64,000 nucleotides of DNA from Cyclobacteriaceae bacterium (GTDB lineage: Bacteria > Bacteroidota > Bacteroidia > Cytophagales > Cyclobacteriaceae): NCBI GenBank assembly GCA_030584025.1, contig CP129487.1, positions 3,248,501 through 3,312,500 of the forward strand, written 5' to 3'. Positions within the stretch are counted from its first letter, which is position 1; each line of letters opens with the position of its first letter. Below are positions 1 through 9,192 of the stretch, one piece after another. The notes under the pieces were generated by a model. That model ran no database searches and was not told where the DNA came from. It was given only the letters and a program-made list of their open reading frames with translations. Both the position numbers and the translations under genes were made by a program.

Positions 1-396
1 CTGGTACGCATCAAACTGCGGACTAGTAAACAACACTTTCTCCGTGCGTCCTTTCGTAATGGTTAGCGGAAAAGCAAGAATATCGCCTTCACCTTTGTTT
101 AGTTGCTCCATCGCCCGCTCTACTCCAGATGTTACGCGAATGCGGAGTTCCACCTCAAGATGTTGCGCCAGTCGTTTGAGTAATTCATACTCAAACCCCA
201 TGGAGCGGCCCTTGTAAATAAAATAGCTGAACGAGTTATTGTCGATAAGGGCGGTAATATAGCCGCGCTCCTTGATTCCGTTTAAATCAAGCGAAAAAGG
301 AGGGGATGTGGCTGTTTTATTACCGGAAAAATATTCGCAGGAAGAAGTAAAAACCAGTAAAAACAGAACCAGCGCAGTACGTTGGATCAGCTGCAT
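1..396 (-). CDS. Substrate-binding (MltF-like/SBP_bac_3) lipoprotein, 3' end cut off by the window
   Basis: The minus-strand reading frame is open from an ATG at 394-396 to the window edge, giving 132 visible residues. The N-terminus is a lipoprotein signal ending FTSSC with the lipidated cysteine at residue 20. After it comes the start of a family 3 extracellular solute-binding domain: GIKERGYITALIDNN, then GFEYELLKRLAQHL and a stretch ending GEGDILAFPLTITKGR. The GFEYELL segment is typical of the periplasmic domain of membrane-bound lytic transglycosylase F, and Bacteroidota proteins with this opening are usually annotated that way. The transglycosylase half would lie outside the window, so a plain binding protein cannot be excluded. 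The gene lies downstream of the TonB-dependent receptor in the same orientation, with a terminator between them. Confidence 0.7.
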   Translation of the reverse strand, partial: MQLIQRTALVLFLLVFTSSCEYFSGNKTATSPPFSLDLNGIKERGYITALIDNNSFSYFIYKGRSMGFEYELLKRLAQHLEVELRIRVTSGVERAMEQLNKGEGDILAFPLTITKGRTEKVLFTSPQFDAYQ

Positions 397-425
397 AGCT
401 GATTGAAAATAGGCATAATGCAGGT

Positions 426-457
426 AAAAAAAAAGAGGCCCCGAAGGGAGCCTCTCT
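426..457 (-). terminator. Rho-independent terminator after the TonB-dependent receptor
   Basis: Read on the minus strand, GAGGCTCCC and GGGGCCTC form a GC-rich stem around a short loop, followed directly by nine T. It lies about 30 bases after the stop of the receptor gene and separates it from the downstream lipoprotein gene. Confidence 0.85.
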
Positions 458-483
458 TCTATTCAAATTCTACGCTACTTCAA

Positions 484-3400
484 TCAATTGAAGATATAAC
501 GTAAACCAAACTGCATATAGTAGGTTGATGTGATGGAGTTGTTATCCCTGAAGGTAGTAGACACAGGTACACTTCCGTTTGATTGTAATCTAAAGGTTGG
601 AGTAACTGCTCCGCCTGGTGTTACTGCTCCTCCAGTAGACGTGATGTTAGTAGGAACAAGAATATTCGCTGCATTCACTTGTTTAAAAATGCCCCACTTA
701 GGGTTCAACAAATTGCCAATGTTGAAAATATCAAGAGTAAACTGCAATGTATTCTTTCTACCTCCGATATCTGTGAACAAATCTTGTGTTAAGCGGAAAT
801 CAAATTGATTTCTCCATGGCATAGTGGCGCCATTTCGCGTTGCATATTCCCCTTTGTGCTTGCTTAAATATTTATCTTGCTCAATATACGCGAAGAAAAT
901 GTCGCTTTGCTCCTGAGCAGTTACAACATTTGGATTTCCGGCTGTTCCATAATTATGATCTGTAAACGTAATCTCTGAAGGATCATTTGGAATATAAATC
1001 AAATCATTGGTTTGACCATCGCGGTTAAAATCTGAACTGTAGGTGTAAGAGAATCTTCCAGCAACAGAACCTTCATAGAATAATGAAACTGATGTAGCGA
1101 GTTTCTTCAAATATTCTTTACGATAAGATACTGATGCGATCACGCGATCCGGTACAACATATCCAGCAGTGCTCAGATCGGGTCTGTTTGCAATACCTGT
1201 TGCAATCTGTGTATTCTGCCAAGTGTTAATTAACTGGTCGCCACCTCCATCGTAAAGTACTTTCGCTCCACTTCTTGTATAGGCAACAAAAGCAGAAAAT
1301 CCTTTGTCAAATTGCTTTTCAATTTTAGCCGATATAGAATAGTAATGTCCTTGATCACCATTGCTCAGTATAATAGGGTTCCATGCACTACCTGCCACTT
1401 CACTGGCCTGCCCTCCAGACAATTTGTATTTAAACTTATCAACATTGGCTGTTGGATAAATCAAACGATTATCCGGATATCCCGCAACATTCAATGGTTG
1501 TGCATCCGCATCGTTAATGTTTGGATTTACACCAATGGCCGTGTTCAAATCTTTGGTAAAAATTGCTTCCAAGGTTGCTACAATTCCATAAGGCAATTGC
1601 TTATCAACGGCTATGCTGGTTTTCCACGCCTGTGGAAATTTAAAGTCGGGGTCTATAGCGCTAAAAGCAGAAGGAATACTTGTTCCAGCGGCTGGAGGGT
1701 TAGCGGGAAGATACGCTCGGATATCCGGTGAGAATGGCCCCGGTGTATTGGCCTGACCAGACCAGGTTTGAGTAAACTGAAGCAACCCAGCATCACCTGA
1801 TTGAGCTACCAACCATACAGTAGGAACACGACCTGTGAAGATACCCGTTCCACCACGAACTTGTAATGAACGGTCTCCTTTTACATCCCAGTTAAAACCA
1901 ATACGAGGCGATGCCATAACTCTTGTTTTGGGAAGTACTCCAGAATCCATCTTGCGACCACCGTTGAAGTCTAGTGGCTCCACCAATGGATGGGTTTTGA
2001 TGCCATCAACTTCAGGGAAAGTAGGTAAATCAAAGCGGATACCCGCTGTAACCTTCAATTTGTCATTGATCGCCATCTCATCCTGCGCATATACGGAATA
2101 CTGGTTATAACCTATGTTCGGGAAGGCCTGTACATAACCAGGAGATAAAGAGTAAGTGATTGCATAATTGATTGGATTTTCACCATTCACAAAATCATCC
2201 CATGAATTGAATACGTAATAACCAGTTCCAAAACGTTGGAATCCGTTTTTCGTTTTTTGAAAATCCGCTTGAATGCCTGCAGTTATAGTATGGATACCTG
2301 AAGTCAAGGTTGCGTAATCAACAATGGAGTAAGTCTTTACATCACGCAAATTGCCATAGGTGAATAACTCATAACCAAATGAGGTATATGTAGAAAGAGA
2401 ACCAGAACCATCCAGGATATCAACGAAAGGAAAGACACCACCACCTGAACTACGTGGGTCATTTTGATGGGTATACGTTGCCCGGAATGTGTTAGCTACT
2501 TTACCAAACAATGAGTTTGCCTCCACTGCTAATGAATAAAAGTTTGCTTCCTGAAAATAGCCCGCGTTCTTAAAGAATAGGGCAAAATTGCTTTGCCTGT
2601 TATGCACAGGGTTCGGAAGGCCAGACTGAGAAACTGATGTGCTCGGGAATGAAGGCCGCTTGCTCTCTACCTGACTGTAACGCACGTTAACACGATGATT
2701 CTGGTTAATGTTCCAATCTAATCTGGCCGTAAATTTATTCGAGTTGCTTTCATTGTCATACCCTTGATAAGGGCCTGTTTCATATCCGTAGGTTTCTCTG
2801 AGGTATTGTCTAATCTCATCCAAATCACTCGCCAAAGGACGAGATACGTTTGGATTATTCGCGGGGTCAAATGTACCGGGATTGCCAGGGGTTGTGGATG
2901 TTGCGGCTACCTGCAATTGACCTGGGCGTGTTTCATTTGTTTGCTCATAATTGAAGAAGAAAAATAGCTTATTCTTAATGATCGGGCCACCGAGTCGAAT
3001 ACCATAAGTTTTAATGCTTAGTGGTGCCCGTGTTAATGGAGCATTGTCACCCACTTCATTCCCTTGATGATTTTGATTTCTCCAGAAGGTATAAGCTGAA
3101 CCAGAAAATTCATTTGTACCAGAGCGGGTAACGGCATTAATTGAACTGCCAATGAAATTAGCTTGACGGATATCGTAGGGCGTGATGTTTACAGAAATCT
3201 CTTCTAATGCATCCAAGGATATAGGTGAACCATTTGCGGGTAGGTTTCCACCAATACCAAAAGTGTTATTAAAATCCGATCCATCAATCGTGAGGTAATT
3301 TTGCCGATAGTTACCACCACCAATCGCGCCTTCGCTGTTTGATGAGGCTTGAGGCGTAAAACGAATCATATCATTCATGCTTCGTGAAATGGTAGGCATC

Positions 3401-3837
3401 GTCATGATTTCACGTGTACTTACACTAGTGATTGCACCATTTCTGTCGCTGTTCATTAGTTTGTCTTGTGTTCCTGTCACAACAACCTCTTCCAGTTGAG
3501 TGCCCTCTTCACTAAGAGCTGCACTTAACACATAAGTCTCTCCAAGCTTTAGGTAAATCTGGCCATAAACTTGTTCGCCATAGCCAACAAAGCTAACGCG
3601 AACCTTGTACGGCCCACCTACACGCATGTTGGGAATATTAAATCTTCCATCTGCGAGAGACACAGATCCATAAGTTGTCCCCGAAGGTTCATGCGTGGCC
3701 ACGATATTTGCACCGGGAACGGCATCACCTTTTTGGTCTTTAACCGTACCACTCATCGTTGAGGTGGTAACCCCCTGTGCCAAAGCCCCTGCAAAGGCCA
3801 CCAGCAAAAGGGTAAAGAGTAGTAAAATTCTCTTCAT
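484..3837 (-). CDS. TonB-dependent receptor with carboxypeptidase-like N-terminal domain (Oar-like)
   Basis: 1117-residue outer-membrane protein. The signal peptide ends around residue 20 (AGALAQ). A carboxypeptidase-regulatory-like beta-sandwich follows (about 27-105, GTVKDQKGDAVPGANIVA), then a TonB-box-like EEVVVTG near 118-124. The plug begins around 130 (TREIMTMPTISRSMNDMIRF) and the 22-strand barrel runs to the end, which finishes with the aromatic-rich strand MQFGLRYIFN. This is the layout of Oar-type TonB-dependent receptors of Bacteroidota. The substrate is unknown: no SusD-like partner or degradation genes lie nearby. The start chosen gives a clean signal peptide. On the minus strand a TATTTTTG box about 35 bases upstream and an inverted repeat next to it may be its control region. 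Confidence 0.9.
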   Translation of the reverse strand: MKRILLLFTLLLVAFAGALAQGVTTSTMSGTVKDQKGDAVPGANIVATHEPSGTTYGSVSLADGRFNIPNMRVGGPYKVRVSFVGYGEQVYGQIYLKLGETYVLSAALSEEGTQLEEVVVTGTQDKLMNSDRNGAITSVSTREIMTMPTISRSMNDMIRFTPQASSNSEGAIGGGNYRQNYLTIDGSDFNNTFGIGGNLPANGSPISLDALEEISVNITPYDIRQANFIGSSINAVTRSGTNEFSGSAYTFWRNQNHQGNEVGDNAPLTRAPLSIKTYGIRLGGPIIKNKLFFFFNYEQTNETRPGQLQVAATSTTPGNPGTFDPANNPNVSRPLASDLDEIRQYLRETYGYETGPYQGYDNESNSNKFTARLDWNINQNHRVNVRYSQVESKRPSFPSTSVSQSGLPNPVHNRQSNFALFFKNAGYFQEANFYSLAVEANSLFGKVANTFRATYTHQNDPRSSGGGVFPFVDILDGSGSLSTYTSFGYELFTYGNLRDVKTYSIVDYATLTSGIHTITAGIQADFQKTKNGFQRFGTGYYVFNSWDDFVNGENPINYAITYSLSPGYVQAFPNIGYNQYSVYAQDEMAINDKLKVTAGIRFDLPTFPEVDGIKTHPLVEPLDFNGGRKMDSGVLPKTRVMASPRIGFNWDVKGDRSLQVRGGTGIFTGRVPTVWLVAQSGDAGLLQFTQTWSGQANTPGPFSPDIRAYLPANPPAAGTSIPSAFSAIDPDFKFPQAWKTSIAVDKQLPYGIVATLEAIFTKDLNTAIGVNPNINDADAQPLNVAGYPDNRLIYPTANVDKFKYKLSGGQASEVAGSAWNPIILSNGDQGHYYSISAKIEKQFDKGFSAFVAYTRSGAKVLYDGGGDQLINTWQNTQIATGIANRPDLSTAGYVVPDRVIASVSYRKEYLKKLATSVSLFYEGSVAGRFSYTYSSDFNRDGQTNDLIYIPNDPSEITFTDHNYGTAGNPNVVTAQEQSDIFFAYIEQDKYLSKHKGEYATRNGATMPWRNQFDFRLTQDLFTDIGGRKNTLQFTLDIFNIGNLLNPKWGIFKQVNAANILVPTNITSTGGAVTPGGAVTPTFRLQSNGSVPVSTTFRDNNSITSTYYMQFGLRYIFN

Positions 3838-3871
3838 AAATTATGGTTTTTAGTTGTTTAGTATAAGGCAA

Positions 3872-3897
3872 CAAAAATATCCCGATTTACCGGATAT
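3872..3897 (-). promoter_or_regulatory. Candidate promoter -7 box with adjoining inverted repeat upstream of the Oar-like receptor
   Basis: On the minus strand TATTTTTG (3879-3872) fits the Bacteroidota -7 consensus TAnnTTTG. The inverted repeat ATATCC-N9-GGATAT (3877-3897) overlaps its upstream edge, where a repressor would block the polymerase. I see no clear -33 TTTG at the right distance, so the call is tentative. Confidence 0.35.
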
Positions 3898-4047
3898 GGG
3901 TTTAATTACCCTTTAATTCTTTCCACAAATTTGTTCACAATTAATTAACAACCTGACTTTCACCACTTGTCAAAATATCAGTAAAAGGTTTGCTTAAAAA
4001 GGGCTTGTTCGCTCTCTTTAAGGTCATATCCTGAACGCTAAAACACT

Positions 4048-6615
4048 ATGAAAAATCTGCTTTTCCCGCTAACCCTCGTTATCCTTTTCGTGCAATCGGT
4101 GGCAGCCCAACCCGACCTGTCGTACTACCTGCCTGATGGCGTAACCTATAATCCGGCAATACCCACCCCAAAATCCATCATCGGGCATGAAGTAGGCGAA
4201 TGGCACATCAGCCACGACCGACTGGTAAACTACATGTATGCTGTGGCCAATGCCTCCGACCGGATCACCCTTCAGGAAACCGGACGTACGTATGAAACCC
4301 GGCCACTGCTTTTGCTAACGGTTACCTCACCAAAAAACCATGCACGGATTGAGGAAATTCGTAAGCAACATGTGCAGCTAACCGACCCCTCGGCTTCGGC
4401 CAGCCTGGACACGAAAACAATGCCCAATGTGGTGTACATGGGTTTTAGCATTCACGGGAATGAGGCCAGTGGCAGCAATGCATCGCTCGCGGTAATCTAC
4501 CACCTGGCTGCAGCGCAAGGGCCTGAAATTGAAAGGCTGCTGGATGAAGTGGTGATTTTGTTCGACCCCAGTTTTAACCCCGATGGCCTGCACCGCTTTT
4601 CTAGCTGGGTAAACTCCAGGCGGGGCATGCAAATCTCTGCCGACCCCCATGATCATGAACACAATGAAGCCTGGCCGGGCGGGCGATCAAACCACTACTG
4701 GTTCGACCTGAACCGCGACTGGCTGGTGGCACAGCTTCCGGAAAGCCAGGCACGGGCAAAAAGCTTTCACGCCTGGAAACCTACCATTCTCACCGATCAT
4801 CACGAAATGGGAACGAACGCCACGTTCTTTTTCCAGCCGGGCGTGCCCTCAAGAAACCATCCGCTTACTCCGGAGAAAAACCTCCAGCTAACCCGAAGAA
4901 TTGGTGAGTTCCATGCCAAAGCACTCGACAAAATCGGTTCCTTGTATTACACGCAGGAAGGCTTCGATGATTTTTACTATGGAAAAGGTTCAACCTTCCC
5001 GGATGTGCAGGGTGCCATCGGTATTCTGTTCGAACAAGCCAGCTCACGCGGGCATGCACAGGAAAGTGTTCACGGTGTACTTACATTTCCGTTCACTGTA
5101 CGCAATCAGTTTACCACAGCCCTTTCCACATTGCAGGCTGCACAAGCCATGCGCGAAGATCTGTTGAATTATCAGCGCGAATTTTTCCGAAATAACATGG
5201 CCGAAGCCGCCAAAGATCCGGTGAAGGCATACGTGTTCGGATCAGGACAGGATAAATACAGAAGCCACCACCTGGCCGAAATTATTGCCCGCCACGACAT
5301 TGATGTGTTCAAGCTAAGCAGCAGCCAAACCCTTAACGGCAAGCGTTACGAGAGCGATGGCAGTTATATTGTTCCGCTCAATCAAAAACAATATCGGCTG
5401 ATCAAATCGATGTTTGAAAAGCGTACCCGCTTTCAGGATAGTTTGTTTTATGATATCTCGAGCTGGACACTTCCGCTTGCCTTTGCTTTGGATTTTGACG
5501 AAGTAAAAACATCGCCCGCTAACCTTCAGGGCGATAAGTTTGACGCCACAAAAAAACCGCTCGGTAAAATTATTGGCGGCAAGAGCGAGTATGCCTATGT
5601 GTTTGAAACCTACGGCTACTATGCACCGCGTGCCTTGTATCGTTTGTTAAGCAAAGGTATTCGTGTAAAAGTGGCCAATAATGAATTTCACCACAGCGAT
5701 GGAAAGAAGTTTGCGCCCGGCTCTATTCTGATACCATTAGGCATTCAGGAAAAAAGTACGGACCTGGTGGAGTACCTCATTAAAGAAATCGCTACCGAAG
5801 ATGGGATTGATGTGTATGCCTTCAACACCGGGTTAGATTATGCCGGCTCAAGTTTGGGTAGCAATAACTTCTCAACCCTTCGCGAACCGAAAATTGCATT
5901 GGTAGTTGGGGATGGAGTAAGCTCGCTTGAAGCCGGTGAAATCTGGCACGTGCTGGACACCCGCTTTCACATACCGGTAAGTCTTGTACAGATGGATAAT
6001 TTTGATCGCATCAATTACGATAAGTACAACACCATCATCATGGCCAGCGGCTCGTATAATAGTTTGAGTGATGGTGCGAAAGAAAGACTTAAAGTGTGGG
6101 TACAAAAAGGTGGCGTTATCGTTGCACAAAAAACTGCACTGAACTGGTTAACCAGCGTTGCACTTGGCAAGTTTGATATGAAGAAGAGCGAATCAAAAGA
6201 TGAATCGGGCAACCCGAAACCCTATTCCGACATTTCGTTTACTGCTGGGGCGCAATCCATCAGCGGAGCCATCTTTGAAATTCAAGCTGACCTGACACAC
6301 CCGTTGTTTTACGGATACACGAGTTCACGCATTCCGGTTTTCAAGAGTGGCGCGTTGTTTATGGAGCGTTCAAAAAATGCCTTCGGAAATCCGGCAACCT
6401 TCACAGCAAATCCATTAATCAGCGGGTACATTACCCGCGAAAGTTTGGATAAGCTCAAAAATGCATCATTTGTTGGAAGCTCATCAATAGGACAAGGTCG
6501 CGTGATTGGCTTCACGGAGAATCTGGCTTTCCGCGCGTTCTGGTTTGGCAGCAATAAAATGCTGATGAATGCGATTTTCTTCGGACATACCATCAGTTCA
6601 GGAGCAAGCAGGTAA
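4048..6615 (+). CDS. M14-family zinc carboxypeptidase, exported
   Basis: 855 residues with a signal peptide ending VQSVAAQ. The peptidase M14 domain spans about 50-350. The zinc motif HxxE is seen as H136/E139 in IHGNEASG, the third zinc ligand in TDHHEMG (H251 or H252), substrate-binding residues in NPDG and LNRDW (R223), and the likely catalytic glutamate E329 in LFEQASSRG. The C-terminal part (about 610-700, KIALVVGDGVSSLEAGEIW to GGVIVAQK) resembles the glutamine-amidotransferase-like fold often found behind M14 domains in Bacteroidota. It probably acts in the periplasm or outside the cell on peptides or cell-wall stem peptides; the substrate cannot be read from sequence. Transcribed divergently from the receptor gene. 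Confidence 0.88.
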   Translation: MKNLLFPLTLVILFVQSVAAQPDLSYYLPDGVTYNPAIPTPKSIIGHEVGEWHISHDRLVNYMYAVANASDRITLQETGRTYETRPLLLLTVTSPKNHARIEEIRKQHVQLTDPSASASLDTKTMPNVVYMGFSIHGNEASGSNASLAVIYHLAAAQGPEIERLLDEVVILFDPSFNPDGLHRFSSWVNSRRGMQISADPHDHEHNEAWPGGRSNHYWFDLNRDWLVAQLPESQARAKSFHAWKPTILTDHHEMGTNATFFFQPGVPSRNHPLTPEKNLQLTRRIGEFHAKALDKIGSLYYTQEGFDDFYYGKGSTFPDVQGAIGILFEQASSRGHAQESVHGVLTFPFTVRNQFTTALSTLQAAQAMREDLLNYQREFFRNNMAEAAKDPVKAYVFGSGQDKYRSHHLAEIIARHDIDVFKLSSSQTLNGKRYESDGSYIVPLNQKQYRLIKSMFEKRTRFQDSLFYDISSWTLPLAFALDFDEVKTSPANLQGDKFDATKKPLGKIIGGKSEYAYVFETYGYYAPRALYRLLSKGIRVKVANNEFHHSDGKKFAPGSILIPLGIQEKSTDLVEYLIKEIATEDGIDVYAFNTGLDYAGSSLGSNNFSTLREPKIALVVGDGVSSLEAGEIWHVLDTRFHIPVSLVQMDNFDRINYDKYNTIIMASGSYNSLSDGAKERLKVWVQKGGVIVAQKTALNWLTSVALGKFDMKKSESKDESGNPKPYSDISFTAGAQSISGAIFEIQADLTHPLFYGYTSSRIPVFKSGALFMERSKNAFGNPATFTANPLISGYITRESLDKLKNASFVGSSSIGQGRVIGFTENLAFRAFWFGSNKMLMNAIFFGHTISSGASR

Positions 6616-6643
6616 ATTTCTATAGCGCATAACTTTCAAATTG

Positions 6644-6676
6644 GATCGCGGTCTTTTTAGGTCGCGATCTTTTTTA
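6644..6676 (+). terminator. Rho-independent terminator after the M14 peptidase
   Basis: GATCGCG (6644-6650) pairs perfectly with CGCGATC (6663-6669) across a 12-base loop and is followed by a run of T. It lies 29 bases after the stop codon. Confidence 0.85.
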
Positions 6677-6727
6677 TCCTAACAAGCACACTTGCAAATC
6701 GTTTCTATTCCATGCAGTTTGCAAACC

Positions 6728-8527
6728 ATGTGGCCGCGCAGACTGATTATCGGGCTTTGTCTATCATTCATTCTCCCTACCCTCACGTATGGGCAGGAAA
6801 AGAACGGACGAAAAACAGCAAAGGAACGGCTGGAGGACATCCGGCAAAAAGCCATTAGCAGTATTACCACCTCGCAGGATACTACGCAACAAAAGAAAAG
6901 TGAGGAGCCCTTTCTGCCGTTTGAAGGAAAAATCATTCGCAACATCATTATCGATCACATAGGTTTTGAACGCAGCATTTACGACACGGCCAGTCGGAAA
7001 TTCAAACACCGCATTGGAAGGTTTGCCAATAGCTTGCACCAGACCACCCGTGAAAAAACCATCCGCAATAATTTATTTGTTTATCGTAACCAACCCTTAA
7101 ATCCATATAAGGTTGCTGATAATGAACGCTACCTCCGCGATCTTGATTTTATTCTTGATGCCCGTATACTGGCACAACCGGCCAATGGCAGTTCTGATTC
7201 CGTTGACTTATATATAGTTACGCGTGACGTATTCGGATTGGGCGGAAGTTTCTCACCACGTTCATTTGATTCTTATCGCTATGGAATATATGATGTAAAC
7301 GTTGATGGCCGGGGACAACGCGTTCAACTCAATGGAATATTCAACGCTGAACGTTCACCTCAGTTTGGCTATCAGTTTCTCTATGCCAAGAATAGCATCC
7401 ATGGAAGTTTAATTAATGCAACAGTGTCATACACCCAAATCAATAACGGCTCAAGTCTCGGTTTTGAGGATGAATATGCTTTTCTTCTCCGGCTCGACCG
7501 GCCGCTGGTTTCACCTTATACCCGTATGGCTGGTGGCATTGAACTTAGTCGTAACTGGTCGGTGAACACATTTCAAAAAGCCGACACCACATTCCGAAAC
7601 TATGCCTACAACGTTCAGGATGCGTGGGTTGGCTACAACATTGGAATCAACAACCGCACCACCAACCGAAACCGACACTTCGTTGCGCTTCGTTATTCAC
7701 GCCAACACTTCACCAAACAACCCACACAAACAATTGAAGAAGAGAATCCGCTTTACAACGATCGCGCGTTTGTAATGGGATCGATTACTTTCTTCAATCA
7801 GAATTTTTACAAATCGCGATATATATATGGCTTTGGCCGAACAGAAGATGTGCCGTACGGAAAATACCTGACATTAACTGGTGGTAGTGTTCGTCAATTC
7901 AAATTAATCCGCCCTTACGTAGGGGCAGAGTTTGACAAAACATTGGTTCGAAGAAACGGAGATTTTCACGAGTACAAATTGCAAGCCGAGGGCTTCTTAG
8001 GAAACGGAAACCTGGAAGATGTCACATTGCTCGCATCAGCTTCGTTGTTTAGCCGATTAATCGAATACAAGCAATTAAAAATCAGACAATATTTACGAAT
8101 CAGCTATACTTCCATCTTAAACCAGCAGATCAATACACCGCTCACCATTCGTAGTGATTTTGGATTGGATGGTTTTCGAGCAGATAGTTTATTGGGCACC
8201 AATCGACTTTCGCTGTACAGTCAAACAGTTGTGTTTACACCACTTTCCATTTTAGGATTTCGATTCGCGCCTTTAACCTTTGCGGAGATGTCGATCATCG
8301 CACCTAAAGACAAGCCCCTTTTCCGACAAAAAGCATTTGGCGCTATTGGCGCAGGACTTCGCACGCGAAATGAAAACCTGGTATTCGGAACAATTGAACT
8401 TAAGCTGTTTTACTTCCCACGGGTAACGGAAGACTTATCGCATTTCCGCATTTCGCTGTCATCGAATTTGCGAATCAAATTCAGCTCTGGCTTTGCTAAG
8501 GCACCGGAGTTTATTCAGTACAACTAA
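6728..8527 (+). CDS. BamA/TamA-like outer-membrane beta-barrel protein with POTRA-like N-terminus
   Basis: 599 residues from the ATG at 6728, which gives a proper signal peptide (MWPRRLIIGLCLSFILPTLTYGQ region); the frame is open 12 codons further upstream only by way of a TTG. After a charged linker, FEGKIIRNIIIDHIGF and the following 90 residues (FVYRNQPLNPYKVADNERYL, then DLYIVTRDVFGLGGSF) look like a POTRA domain entering a barrel, as in the BamA/TamA/surface-antigen superfamily. The rest is alternating aromatic beta strands of a 16-strand type barrel. It may serve in outer-membrane insertion or secretion of a partner that is not encoded nearby. The pairing with the upstream M14 gene is not operonic because a terminator intervenes. 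Confidence 0.7.
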   Translation: MWPRRLIIGLCLSFILPTLTYGQEKNGRKTAKERLEDIRQKAISSITTSQDTTQQKKSEEPFLPFEGKIIRNIIIDHIGFERSIYDTASRKFKHRIGRFANSLHQTTREKTIRNNLFVYRNQPLNPYKVADNERYLRDLDFILDARILAQPANGSSDSVDLYIVTRDVFGLGGSFSPRSFDSYRYGIYDVNVDGRGQRVQLNGIFNAERSPQFGYQFLYAKNSIHGSLINATVSYTQINNGSSLGFEDEYAFLLRLDRPLVSPYTRMAGGIELSRNWSVNTFQKADTTFRNYAYNVQDAWVGYNIGINNRTTNRNRHFVALRYSRQHFTKQPTQTIEEENPLYNDRAFVMGSITFFNQNFYKSRYIYGFGRTEDVPYGKYLTLTGGSVRQFKLIRPYVGAEFDKTLVRRNGDFHEYKLQAEGFLGNGNLEDVTLLASASLFSRLIEYKQLKIRQYLRISYTSILNQQINTPLTIRSDFGLDGFRADSLLGTNRLSLYSQTVVFTPLSILGFRFAPLTFAEMSIIAPKDKPLFRQKAFGAIGAGLRTRNENLVFGTIELKLFYFPRVTEDLSHFRISLSSNLRIKFSSGFAKAPEFIQYN

Positions 8528-8546
8528 GATGTCGCTCCTATGGAGC
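8528..8546 (+). repeat. REP-like palindrome, copy 1 (diverged)
   Basis: GATGTCGCTCCTATGGAGC directly follows the stop codon of the barrel gene. It has the same plan as three copies at 11.7-11.9 kb: a GATGYCG head followed by a small palindrome (GCTCC-TAT-GGAGC). It is a short intergenic repeat, possibly of the REP/RAYT kind. Confidence 0.6.
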
Positions 8547-8646
8547 TTAGGATATACTTCCTAAATTATCATAAGATTATGCACTTAAAGAACTCAACCA
8601 TTTACTGGTAGGGGCACTAAGCACGCCAAGTAATTCGCTAAGAATT

Positions 8647-9096
8647 TCACTCAACCGCAACACCTAACGACTTCACCCATGTTTTAATCATCTGTGTTTC
8701 CTCGGCTGTAACCTTTGCGTCACCATGCATAAGCAGATAACTTTTGAGCGGCATCTCTCCTGCTTCCAACACTTCTACCAGTTCCTCCAGTTTGTGATCG
8801 GCTTTTCGCTTTTCATATGTTTTGAATTCCGAAAAATCCAAATGCTCCTTACCTTCCTTTACATGCGATGCCAGCCACCAGCCTATCGGCTGAATATGTA
8901 CGTACCACGGATAACGCGTATTGTTGCTGTGGCAATCGTAACACTTCTGCATCAACATGTCATGCAAGCCATCGGGCAAGGCGTAAACATGCGAGATGTC
9001 GTTTTCAGAAATTCCTTCCGATTTATTTTTAGTTGGCTGGAGCAACTGGATGACGATGATCAGCAGTACTACTCCGATTACAATTCGTTTCGTCAT
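8647..9096 (-). CDS. Haem-binding domain protein (single CxxCH, Haem_bd type)
   Basis: 149 residues. One N-terminal membrane anchor (about 4-20) is followed by a haem-attachment motif C52-x-x-C55-H56 in QKCYDCHSNNTRYPWY. The tail, with SEFKTYEKRKADHKLEELVEVLEAGEMPLKSY split over about 90-125, carries the MPL signature near the C-terminus. That arrangement is typical of the small Haem_bd proteins of Bacteroidota, thought to be membrane-tethered c-type cytochromes facing the periplasm. The methionine in MPLKSY could be the sixth haem ligand. It stands alone between two plus-strand genes, so its redox partner is unknown. Confidence 0.85.
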   Translation of the reverse strand: MTKRIVIGVVLLIIVIQLLQPTKNKSEGISENDISHVYALPDGLHDMLMQKCYDCHSNNTRYPWYVHIQPIGWWLASHVKEGKEHLDFSEFKTYEKRKADHKLEELVEVLEAGEMPLKSYLLMHGDAKVTAEETQMIKTWVKSLGVAVE

Positions 9097-9192
9097 AATT
9101 ACCGGCTTTACTCATTTAAAGATAGTGCGTTGCTTGCGCTTTTCCTATGTACCCGTTAACTTGTTTCTTGCTTATCCTGAAACCATAACCCT

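Noticed and set aside
6692..6727. TTG start of the BamA-like gene
   Set aside because: Starting at the ATG at 6728 gives a normal signal peptide; the twelve extra residues do not belong to it.
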